A stretch of 64,000 bases of DNA, taken from positions 62,001 to 126,000 of the forward strand of contig CAJXTU010000003.1 of assembly GCA_913060865.1 (NCBI GenBank). The letters are read 5' to 3'. The position numbers and the translations under genes were made by a program. The notes beneath the pieces were generated by a model that had not been told where the DNA came from, did not search any database, and worked only from the letters and a program-made list of their open reading frames with translations. Each line of letters begins with the position of its first letter. Within the stretch, counting starts at the first letter, position 1. This document shows, piece after piece, positions 49,061-56,558 of the stretch. This DNA comes from an uncultured Cycloclasticus sp. (lineage in GTDB: Bacteria; Pseudomonadota; Gammaproteobacteria; Methylococcales; Cycloclasticaceae).

Positions 49061-49717
49061 CTAAAAAGTGCGTACAAAATTCAAAATATAGCCGTTAAAG
49101 TCAGCGTCTAGATAATCTGTATTTTTTGGTTGAGTGAACGAAGATTTGTAACCTAAGGCCAGCAGGCTTTTTGCTAGTTTGTTTTTCCGTCCTCGGCCTG
49201 GGTCTACAATAATCACTTCGCAAGCTGGGTTGGCGTGTTGTTGAATAAACTCGGTCAGTAATTGTATGTGCTCATCTTCATACAATAGATCGCTTCCAAT
49301 TATTAGGTCAAAGCGCCCTAGTGTGTCGTTATTATCTGCCCAGCCTGTTCGTTCAAATGGAATAAGCTTGTCTCCATTTAGTTCGGTATTCCGATTCAAA
49401 AAAACTTCGGCTTCAGGGTGGTAATCTGTTGCAGTGATATCAGCGTCTCGTTTATTGAGTAATAAACTACTTAGGGCAGTTCCACATCCAATTTCTAGAA
49501 CGCGTTTGGATTTCATTTCATAGTTAATTATGTGGTGCGCTAACACCAATCCTGATGGCCAAACTATCCCAAAAATAGGCCATAAAGCAGAAGATATTCC
49601 AAGTTCTTTAGCAATACCTTCGGGGTCGTGGAATTCTTGTTTATTGCGAAGTGTACAGAGATGGATATCTATTTGTCCAAATTCAATGGTTTGGTAGGAT
49701 ATGCGCAGGTTTGTCAT
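49061..49717 (-). CDS. Class I SAM-dependent methyltransferase (METTL21/lysine-methyltransferase-like)
   Basis: About 218 residues with the SAM-binding motif VLEIGCGTALSSLLL, acidic post-II residue in TATDYHP, and GSDLLYEDEHI, plus WPSGLVLAHHI upstream. This pattern (W-x-SGLVLA, D-LLYE) is seen in METTL21/Nnt1-type protein methyltransferases. The start at 49717 (MTNLRIS) has GAGG 8 nt before it; an upstream ATG at 49753 has none. Target unknown. Confidence 0.75.
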   Translation of the reverse strand: MTNLRISYQTIEFGQIDIHLCTLRNKQEFHDPEGIAKELGISSALWPIFGIVWPSGLVLAHHIINYEMKSKRVLEIGCGTALSSLLLNKRDADITATDYHPEAEVFLNRNTELNGDKLIPFERTGWADNNDTLGRFDLIIGSDLLYEDEHIQLLTEFIQQHANPACEVIIVDPGRGRKNKLAKSLLALGYKSSFTQPKNTDYLDADFNGYILNFVRTF

Positions 49718-49828
49718 ATTGGCTGCCTCAAAAAATGAGCGCTCGGCCAACAATTAAAGATACATGACAAAACGAAGGGTTTACTAGTGTATATTGATTC
49801 GCTAGAAAAGCTATTGCATTTAACAAGC

Positions 49829-49890
49829 GAGTCAACTTGAATTCACCTAACCAAGGAAATAATCAAGTGGGCAGCCAGCTTGATTTAGAT
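49829..49890 (+). repeat. Two copies of a short dispersed motif
   Basis: GTCAACTTGAATT (49831) and CAGCCAGCTTGATTT (49872) match the consensus TCAGCCARCTTGATTT that recurs in gaps at 50299, 50347, 53348, 57873 and 59662. The rest of the 49754-49979 gap shows nothing recognisable. Confidence 0.4.
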
Positions 49891-49979
49891 GATTCTGAAA
49901 GTACTGCCCCAACATAAACTCTTAACAAGAAATTGATGAGTTCAATTGGCGGCTATTGGTTAAATTAATAATTTAAAAA

Positions 49980-50255
49980 ATGCAATCAGATCCAAAAAAA
50001 CTAGTCGAAAAACATTCAAGCCTTACTCACTCAGAGTTAATGAAGGTTATGTCACATGTTCAACGAAATCAGGGCGATTGGGTTTTGCATACTGTAATGG
50101 TTGAAGGCTGCACTGTACCTTTTAAATTCAAGCGAAAAAGTAAGTACCAAAGCTTAAAAGGTGCCAGAGTGAATATGACTTATTACCCAACACAAGAAAC
50201 TGTTGCCGGCATTAATTTAGACATTATGAAAGTAGTGCGTATAAAAATAGGCTGA
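49980..50255 (+). CDS. Conserved hypothetical protein, 91 residues
   Basis: Not matched to a named family. The protein is basic, with a C-terminal half (VPFKFKRKSKYQSLKGARVNM, then TYYPTQETVAG and MKVVRIKIG) that looks like a small beta-rich domain, and an N-terminal helix (SLTHSELMKVMSHVQRNQGDW). A second, broken copy of its last two thirds lies at 51440-51633, which argues that this sequence is a real gene. No ribosome-binding site is clear before the ATG. Confidence 0.65.
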   Translation: MQSDPKKLVEKHSSLTHSELMKVMSHVQRNQGDWVLHTVMVEGCTVPFKFKRKSKYQSLKGARVNMTYYPTQETVAGINLDIMKVVRIKIG

Positions 50256-50346
50256 TCAGCCTCAACGGATTAAATACAATGAGTTAAAAACCCAGAAGTC
50301 AGCCAGCTTTATTTTTGAACTGTATATGTAGAAAGAATCAAAGAGG

Positions 50347-50438
50347 TCGGCAACTTGATTTATAGAAAAACAGAGCCAGACTCGAATTAATTTGCATAGC
50401 ATAGAAAATTAGGTGCCCAGGCGCTAAGAACCGCCCCG
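50347..50438 (+). repeat. Degenerate dispersed repeat, copy D
   Basis: Similar along its length to 52851-52945. Shared blocks are ACTCGAATTAATTT/GCTCGACTTAATTT, TAGAAAATTAGGT/TAGAAGAACTAGGT, then CAGGCGCTAAGAACCGCCCC/CAGGCTCTAAAAACCGCCCC. It lies in the 435-nt gap downstream of gpx and of the 91-aa gene; the rest of that gap shows only small hairpins. Confidence 0.6.
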
Positions 50439-50690
50439 TTATATCATTAATTTAGCTAGCTGTTGTGGAACTTGCTATAAAGCAAGCTCAAACAACCCAT
50501 AACTCTAGTTTAAGCTGCTTTTATCGGTTCTTTTAATTGCCTTATATCGACCCTATAAAACATATTTTTTTGGCAGGCCTTTCAATCAATAAATCCCTTG
50601 TTAAACCATTTCAACTTCAACAAAATTGATTTGGTTGCCTGCTTTATTTTGATAAACAGAAGGTTCTTAAGAAACTGGCCCACCTAACCC

Positions 50691-51242
50691 TTAAGTGTTC
50701 AATGCTTCCTCAATCGCGTTAATAAGGCTTGCATCATCAGGCTTTATATCTGGCGCAAACCGGCCCTTAATTGAACCATCACGTGCAACTAGAAATTTTT
50801 CAAAATTCCAGCTGACATCGCTTTCTACCGCTGGTGATAAACCCTTCTCTGCCAATCGGCTCATTAACTGACCACCTTCCAACTGTTGGCTTATCGGCTG
50901 GGCATTAATAAGCCATTCGTATAGCGGGTGCCTTGGGCTGCTATTTATTTTTACTTTACTGTACAGCGGAAAATCGACGGCATAGTTTGTCGAGCAAAAC
51001 GCTTGAATGTCAGCATCACTGCCCGGTTCTTGCCCTGCAAAATCATTACAAGGCAAACCCATTACCACCAAGCCTTTGTCTTGATACGTCTGATAAAGCG
51101 TTTCTAAACCTTCATATTGAGGGGTTAAGCCGCATTTAGAGGCCACATTAACAATTAGCATGACCTTTCCTTGGTAGTCAGAAAGATGCGATTCGCTACC
51201 GTCAATTTTAGTTAGCGCTATATCGTAAATTGAGTTATTCAT
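50691..51242 (-). CDS. Glutathione peroxidase (cysteine type)
   Basis: Thiol peroxidase that removes H2O2 and organic peroxides using glutathione or thioredoxin. The conserved sites are NVASKCGLTPQYEGLE with Cys instead of selenocysteine, LPCNDFAGQEPGS (Gln) and DVSWNFEKFLV (Trp). About 183 residues. Three in-frame ATG codons lie close together (51254, 51245, 51242); the last has GGA at a normal distance and is chosen. Confidence 0.93.
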   Translation of the reverse strand: MNNSIYDIALTKIDGSESHLSDYQGKVMLIVNVASKCGLTPQYEGLETLYQTYQDKGLVVMGLPCNDFAGQEPGSDADIQAFCSTNYAVDFPLYSKVKINSSPRHPLYEWLINAQPISQQLEGGQLMSRLAEKGLSPAVESDVSWNFEKFLVARDGSIKGRFAPDIKPDDASLINAIEEALNT

Positions 51243-51439
51243 CATATTTTCCATGTTCGTTTATTTAACGTATCTTAACCATTATTCTAATGCCTTGTAC
51301 CTTTTAAATTCAGTTATTCCTAGTACCCGAAAAGAACGTGAATATCACAATAAATGGAAAACTTACCCATCTACGTAGCTGAATTAAAAACTCAGCTTTG
51401 TTCTTCGTGATGAATAAAAATACCGTATAACAAAACACG

Positions 51440-51633
51440 AACGAAATCAGAGCGGTTAGGTTTTGCATACTGTAATGGTTGAAGATTGCAATGTACCTTT
51501 TAAATTCAAGCGCAAAAGCAAATATCAAAATTTAAAAGGTGCCAGAGTGAATATGACTTATTACCCAACACAAGAAACTGTTGCTGGCCTTGATTTAGAC
51601 ATTATGAAAGTAGTGCGTATAAAAAGAGGCTGA
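51440..51633 (+). pseudogene. Truncated copy of the 91-aa gene at 49980
   Basis: About 92% identical by eye to 50063-50255. The N-terminal third is missing and Trp is changed to TAG near 51460. From the ATG at 51476 the remaining 52 codons are open (MVEDCNVPFKF to VVRIKRG). Another 17 bases of the same gene (TGTACCTTTTAAATTCA) occur at 51297-51313, suggesting more than one copying event. Confidence 0.8.
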
Positions 51634-51818
51634 TCTAGGATTAAAGGTGACGCTGCCCTTTTTATAACTAATCGGGCACGATATACCACCATTATTTACT
51701 GTGTAACCTCAATCGGCCCAAATTTAGATTGGCAAATTAACATAAAAAAGCACAACTTGAATTTAATAAAATTCACCCCCAAAATACTGTTTATGTATAA
51801 ATTAAGGAAATTACTTTT

Positions 51819-52691
51819 ATGACTCGCATTGCTTTGTTTTTAGCCACTAATGTGGCCATTATGATTGTTATCAGTTTGGTATTTAGTCTATTTGGCTTAT
51901 CAGGCACCTTACAATCAAATGGGGTGGATTTAGACCTGAATGCATTATTGCTCGTTTCCATGATCATCGGTATAACGGGTTCGGTGATTTCCTTGGCCAT
52001 GTCAAAATCCATGGCCAAGCGCTCTATGAACGTCCAAGTGATCGAACAACCTCAAAACTCAACGGAACAGTGGCTTGTTTCTGTGGTATCAAAACAGGCT
52101 GAAAAAGCAGGTATTGGCATGCCCGAGGTCGGTATTTTTAACAACCCTACTCCCAATGCATTCGCGACGGGCATGAATAAGAATAACGCTTTAGTTGCCG
52201 TGAGTACTGGCCTACTTAACGCGATGAGTAAAGATGAAGTAGAGGCCGTGCTTGGACACGAGGTTAGCCATGTCGCTAATGGCGATATGATCACAATGGC
52301 GTTGATGCAAGGTGTTGTGAATACCTTTGTTTATTTCTTTGCTTCTGTCATTGGCCATATCGTTGATAGGGCAATTCTAAAAAATGAGCGAGGACATGGT
52401 ATTGGTTATTTTGTGACCCAAATGTTAGCGCAGGTTGTGTTGTCCTTTTTAGCATCTATGCTCGTTATGTGGTTTTCGCGTTATCGTGAATTTCATGCCG
52501 ATAAAGGTGGCGCTGATTTAGCGGGCAAACAGAATATGATTGCTGCATTGCGCGCCCTGCAAAGAAGCAATGAGCCCAATGATATGCCAGAAGAATTAGC
52601 CGCTTTTGGTATCAATGGAGGACAAGTAAAAAGACTCTTTATGTCTCACCCACCGCTTGAAGAACGTATTGCTGCACTACAAAGTAGCTAA
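51819..52691 (+). CDS. htpX: Membrane protease HtpX
   Basis: Zinc metalloprotease of the M48B family that removes misfolded membrane proteins with FtsH. The 290 residues contain membrane helices near residues 5-24, 36-56, 155-178 and 194-216, the HEVSH zinc motif (EAVLGHEVSHVANGDM), the third ligand in YREFHADKGGADLAG, and the C-terminal MSHPPLEERIAAL. AAGGAAA lies before the ATG. Confidence 0.96.
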   Translation: MTRIALFLATNVAIMIVISLVFSLFGLSGTLQSNGVDLDLNALLLVSMIIGITGSVISLAMSKSMAKRSMNVQVIEQPQNSTEQWLVSVVSKQAEKAGIGMPEVGIFNNPTPNAFATGMNKNNALVAVSTGLLNAMSKDEVEAVLGHEVSHVANGDMITMALMQGVVNTFVYFFASVIGHIVDRAILKNERGHGIGYFVTQMLAQVVLSFLASMLVMWFSRYREFHADKGGADLAGKQNMIAALRALQRSNEPNDMPEELAAFGINGGQVKRLFMSHPPLEERIAALQSS

Positions 52692-52726
52692 TGAGTTTAT
52701 TACGACTACGACATAAACTCATTAGC
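52687..52726. other. Perfect 14-bp hairpin at the htpX stop
   Basis: GCTAATGAGTTTAT (52687-52700) pairs with ATAAACTCATTAGC (52713-52726). It includes the htpX stop codon and has no T run, so it is more likely an mRNA-end stabiliser or a recombination remnant than a standard terminator. Confidence 0.5.
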
Positions 52727-52762
52727 AGGTAACAAATCAAAGGCCCGCCAATTTGAAAAATC

Positions 52763-52862
52763 TATTGGTAGCTGAGACTGATCAACCAAAAAGGCTTAGA
52801 TATAAGAAATTGGCTGAGTGGATTGAATTAACTCATGGGGCTGCCGAATATCAAGCTGGCTT
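52763..52862 (+). repeat. ettA-tail repeat, copy 3
   Basis: Codes AETDQPKRLRYKKLAE in one frame, matching the EttA end, then continues with TTAACTCATGGGGCTGC, matching the DNA downstream of ettA and of copy 2. The stop codon is lost (GGG TAG to GAG TGG). An open frame across it is not a real gene. Confidence 0.7.
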
Positions 52863-52945
52863 GTATCTTAAAAAACAAAGTCGAGCTCGACTTAATTTAA
52901 ATATCGTAGAAGAACTAGGTTCACAGGCTCTAAAAACCGCCCCGC
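52851..52945 (+). repeat. Degenerate dispersed repeat, second copy
   Basis: Matches 50347-50438 (see there) and directly follows the ettA-tail repeat, so both may be parts of a larger repeated unit. The rest of the 52692-53089 gap shows nothing else. Confidence 0.55.
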
Positions 52946-53089
52946 TTCGCTGCGGTAACTATTTCCGCTGAATACCCACTATCGATCCTGCACCATACTT
53001 TTAATTTGGATGCTATGAAGTGCAAAACTGATCGTAAAATGCCGTATTATAACGACCCTAATCCTAAAACCGTGTAGAGGAAAATATCC

Positions 53090-53242
53090 GTGGCCAACCC
53101 CAATTACGCTTTTGAAAAGCGCCAGAAAGAAATCGCCAAAAAGAAAAAGAAGGAAGCAAAGCGCTTACAAAAAGCAGGCGTAGACGATAGTGATCAGCAA
53201 GGCGTTCGGCCTACATCAGAAAATGACGATAAGGCAACATAA
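53090..53242 (+). CDS. Small lysine-rich conserved protein, 50 residues
   Basis: Starts with GTG after AGAGGA at good spacing. The protein reads ANPNYAFEKRQKEIAKKKK and continues with KEAKRLQKAG before an acidic tail (DDSDQQG, ENDDKAT). Similar short proteins with an N-terminal NYxFEKRQKE segment and a Lys run occur in other gammaproteobacteria, to my memory. Function unknown; charge suggests nucleic-acid or ribosome contact. Confidence 0.7.
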   Translation: MANPNYAFEKRQKEIAKKKKKEAKRLQKAGVDDSDQQGVRPTSENDDKAT

Positions 53243-53395
53243 CAACTAACGGAAGCGCTACCCTATTCGTTATATCCACGGTGAAAACTATAGAGCTAGA
53301 CTATTGTTTTTCAAATCCGGACCTATGCCCTGTTAATCATTAAAGGATCAGTCAACTTAGTTTTACTAAACACACCCTTCACTCTACTGCTGCTA

Positions 53396-53425
53396 TTGCG
53401 ACGCTAGGTTTATACTGCTTACAAT
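53396..53425 (+). promoter_or_regulatory. Candidate sigma-70 promoter of the DUF3297 gene
   Basis: TTGCGA (53396-53401) and TACAAT (53420-53425), 18 nt apart; the ATG follows about 30 nt later with AGGT before it. Confidence 0.4.
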
Positions 53426-53457
53426 AGTTCACTTTTTATTTAATTCAGGTCATTTAC

Positions 53458-53706
53458 ATGAACGATACTAAATCGCTACCCGCTTTACCGGATCGCCTTT
53501 CGGGTGATTCCCGTAGCCCACATCACGTGGCTGAAATCTTTGAGCACAATATTGGCATTAAGCTGAACGGCAAAGAACGTACCGATGTTGAGGAATACTG
53601 CATCAGTGAAGGTTGGGTAAAAATCGCTTCTCCTAAAGCGTTGGACCGTAGAGGACAACCGCTTTTGATAAAACTAAAAGGAACTGTTGAAGCCTTTTAT
53701 AGTTAA
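53458..53706 (+). CDS. DUF3297 family protein
   Basis: An 82-residue protein with ALPDRLSGDSRSPHH, GIKLNGKERTDVEEYCISEG and a C-terminal GQPLLIKLKGTVEAFY, which fit DUF3297. No function is assigned to the family. It stands alone, with small hairpins (53716-53740; 53749-53769) downstream. Confidence 0.85.
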   Translation: MNDTKSLPALPDRLSGDSRSPHHVAEIFEHNIGIKLNGKERTDVEEYCISEGWVKIASPKALDRRGQPLLIKLKGTVEAFYS

Positions 53707-53878
53707 AGCTGAGTTAACTGGAAGTGCTTTTTTTCCAGTTCAACGAAACTTATGCCCTTTGGGTATAAGTAGCCTGCCCTTCTTTTTACTTAACAATCGA
53801 GAGACCAGTCAGGTTTCTTTTTAAAAACCCTACACAACAAAATACGCCTGTCTGCTAAAGCTCAGTGGCTTATTTGCC

Positions 53879-54769
53879 TCATGGCAGCGATAAATTATTG
53901 TCACAACTAAAGTGCCTTGGCTGCTGAGTGATTGGGTCAATAAACTGAAGTTCCTTTGCTAATAACTGTAATGGCGCTGAGTAGTTATCTGCCGATTTCG
54001 GCTGTAATTGTGGGTAGTATCTGTCATTCAATATGGGCCAGCCGAGTGTTTGCATGTGAACGCGTAATTGATGGGTTTTACCCGTTATGGGATTTAATTC
54101 AAATAACGCATATTGATTAGATTGTTTCACGCATCGAATCACAGATTGGCTATTGGCTTCGCCCTCGGTTACGCACATGCGAAAGCGTGGTTCGGCCTTC
54201 ACGAGTCGGTTTTTAATGTCCCATTCCTGACCAATAAGGCTTTCACCCTCTCTAATATTGGCAATTGCTTGGTATGTTTTATGTATTTGCCCTGTTTCAA
54301 ATAAATGATGGTAATGATGACGGGTATCGGGGTTCACAGAGAACATGACCAAGCCGGCTGTCACTCTATCCAAGCGATGCAATGCTTGTAAGGCCTTAAT
54401 GCCGGTGCTACGTCGTAAGCGATTCTGCAAGCATTCATTCACATAAATACCGCCGGGAGTTACTGCTAAAAAGTGCGGTTTATAGGCGACTAAAATATGC
54501 TCATCATGAAATAAAATCGTTTCTTTAAAGGGGATGCTGGGCTCGCTTTCGACCTCTCTATAATAGTAAACACGTTGCTGTGGTTTAAATGGTGATTGCG
54601 TCGTTATCAATGAGCCGTCGTGCCAGTGTACTTTGCCATCGACCATGCGCTGCTGCCAAATCTGGGCATCAATATAGGGAAATTTAATGACTAGGTATTC
54701 CAGTACTGTGCCTACACCGGGATTAGTCTGCGGTAAACTAAGCTTTGAGTGTTGTTCGGATATTGTCAT
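53879..54769 (-). CDS. RluA-family pseudouridine synthase
   Basis: Isomerises uridines in rRNA or tRNA. The 296 residues contain the catalytic motif HRLDRVTAGLVMFS (Asp at about residue 133), LVAYKPHFLAVTPGG upstream and PITGKTHQLRVHMQTLGWPI downstream. An S4-like N-terminal region precedes. The GG at the usual start of the RLD motif and the shape of the N-terminus differ from RluA/RluC/RluD, so the target base cannot be named. Confidence 0.88.
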   Translation of the reverse strand: MTISEQHSKLSLPQTNPGVGTVLEYLVIKFPYIDAQIWQQRMVDGKVHWHDGSLITTQSPFKPQQRVYYYREVESEPSIPFKETILFHDEHILVAYKPHFLAVTPGGIYVNECLQNRLRRSTGIKALQALHRLDRVTAGLVMFSVNPDTRHHYHHLFETGQIHKTYQAIANIREGESLIGQEWDIKNRLVKAEPRFRMCVTEGEANSQSVIRCVKQSNQYALFELNPITGKTHQLRVHMQTLGWPILNDRYYPQLQPKSADNYSAPLQLLAKELQFIDPITQQPRHFSCDNNLSLP

Positions 54770-54891
54770 TTACTGGTGTCATTTTTAGGCATTTTACTGA
54801 TCCATTTTAATGGACTTTAAAACAAATAAGTGGGCCGGTTACAAATGGTAAAGTAAACAGCGAAACCAATAGCGGATTACATAATGAACAA

Positions 54892-56358
54892 GTGGAAAGG
54901 GTGAAGGCTGAAAAACATCACTGGACTATTTGTCCGACATGTCAGGGGCGCGGCAAAAAAAGCAGGCGCCTCCGCAAAAAAGTAAAGCTCCGCTACCAAA
55001 GGGCGTTGGCACATTTCGAGAAAACGATGTGCGAAGGGACTCCGCCGATTCGCCCTAAAGGTCACCTAGAATCATGCGTGAACTGTAAAGGCTCAGGGTT
55101 AATTCGTTCTACTGACAACCCTGTGGCGGATAAAGAGAACTACCCTCACCTTGCCATTATTGGTGCTGGAATTGGTGGCGTGGCTCTCGCGGTTGCTTGT
55201 TTACACCGCGGTATTCCATTTACTCTTTATGAACGTGATAGTGGCTTCGATGAACGTTCTCAGGGTTATGGGCTCACCCTGCAGCAAGCCAGTAGAGCTA
55301 TCGAGGGGCTCGGTATTTTCTCGTTAGACGAAGGAATCATCTCAACCCGGCATGTGGTTCACACGACCGAAGGCAAAGTAATTGCTGAATGGGGCATCAG
55401 AAAATGGGAACCGTCAGAAGTAAACACGGCACCAAAACGCACCAATGTGCATATCGCTAGGCAATCATTACGTTTAGCGTTACTTGAGCAACTGGGTGGG
55501 CATGATGCCGTGCAATGGGGGCACCAGTTGGTGGACTTTAAAGAATGCGAGGGTGAAGCAATCGACTTGAGCTTTCTAGTAGACGGTGAGATAAAAAGCG
55601 CCAAAGCGGACCTTGTAGTGGGTGCTGATGGTATTCGTAGTTCAGTGCGGCGGTTGTTGATTGGCGAGGAGGCTTCTCCATTATGTTACTTAGGCTGCAT
55701 TGTGATTTTGGGAATTTGTCCGTTGGAGAACCTCGAAGGTATTGACAGTTCTTTGTTGGACTCGGCCACAGTATTCCAAACCGCCAATGGCAACGAGCGG
55801 ATTTACATGATGCCTTATTCGTCAGACTCGGTGATGTGGCAGCTTAGCTTCCCCATGTCAGAAAAAGCAGCTAAAGCGTTGAGTGCTCAAGGACCTCAAG
55901 CACTCAAGGAAGAAGCGTGTTGGCGATGTCAATGGCACGACCCCATTCCTCAGATTTTAGCGGCGACGCAGGATGCTCAGGTATCGGGATATCCTGTGTA
56001 TGACCGAGCACTACTCGAGCCCGAATTGTTAGAGAAAGGCGCTCAAGTAACCCTGATCGGCGATGCGGCCCACCCAATGAGCCCATTCAAAGGACAAGGC
56101 GCGAATCAAGCTCTGCTAGATGCTTTGGCGCTGGCTCGAGGCATCAATAAAGGATGCAGACCCTTATCTGAATGGAAGAAAGCAGGTGTTAGAGAAAGTG
56201 TGTTAACTGAATTTGAATCAGAGATGCTTGAACGCAGTGCTACAAAAGTGATGGACTCAGCAGAGGCTGCACGGTTCTTACATTCCGACATCGTGCTTTA
56301 TGAGGGCGACGAACCGAGGGGACGGTGTCTAAAGAGAGAAGAAAATAGAAAGAAATAA
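54892..56358 (+). CDS. FAD-dependent monooxygenase with N-terminal DnaJ-like cysteine module
   Basis: Residues 14-22 (CPTCQGRGK) and 62-69 (CVNCKGSG) are two CxxCxGxG-type motifs as in DnaJ zinc modules, separated by a basic helix (KSRRLRKKVKLRYQRALAHFEK). From residue 87 comes a PHBH/UbiH-type flavin monooxygenase: GAGIGGVALAVA, VGADGIRSSVRR (DG motif) and IGDAAHPMSPFKGQGANQAL (GD motif). 488 residues. Substrate unknown. The GTG at 54892 is the earliest start; a GTG at 54901 is an alternative. Its base composition looks GC-richer than the neighbours, and it may be acquired together with the hflX-like gene that follows. Confidence 0.8.
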   Translation: MERVKAEKHHWTICPTCQGRGKKSRRLRKKVKLRYQRALAHFEKTMCEGTPPIRPKGHLESCVNCKGSGLIRSTDNPVADKENYPHLAIIGAGIGGVALAVACLHRGIPFTLYERDSGFDERSQGYGLTLQQASRAIEGLGIFSLDEGIISTRHVVHTTEGKVIAEWGIRKWEPSEVNTAPKRTNVHIARQSLRLALLEQLGGHDAVQWGHQLVDFKECEGEAIDLSFLVDGEIKSAKADLVVGADGIRSSVRRLLIGEEASPLCYLGCIVILGICPLENLEGIDSSLLDSATVFQTANGNERIYMMPYSSDSVMWQLSFPMSEKAAKALSAQGPQALKEEACWRCQWHDPIPQILAATQDAQVSGYPVYDRALLEPELLEKGAQVTLIGDAAHPMSPFKGQGANQALLDALALARGINKGCRPLSEWKKAGVRESVLTEFESEMLERSATKVMDSAEAARFLHSDIVLYEGDEPRGRCLKREENRKK

Positions 56359-56558
56359 ACAAGTGGTTGTACTGAACTTCAATTTTAAGTAAGGCCCATG
56401 TTTGTTAATGGAACGTTGCTTATTGTAGTTTTAACGTAAAGGCTGGAGACTCTCGCCTTTACTCAGATGTTCATCCAAGATTATGTGTACACTCCTATTT
56501 AGCTTACCGCCTTATTTTTAATTGCTTTCGCACCCCACCCCATGAGGAACGCCCTATC

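Noticed and set aside
46958-52862. Integrative element with attL/attR at the ettA end
   Set aside because: No integrase, excisionase or exact direct repeat was found; copies are diverged. Kept only as one explanation of the repeats.
52753-52971. 72-codon open frame after htpX
   Set aside because: It is the ettA-tail repeat and dispersed repeat read in frame, with the ettA stop lost; not a separate gene.
56436-56462. Terminator between the monooxygenase and second hflX
   Set aside because: GTAAAGGC/GCCTTTAC hairpin lacks a T run, so it is not called.
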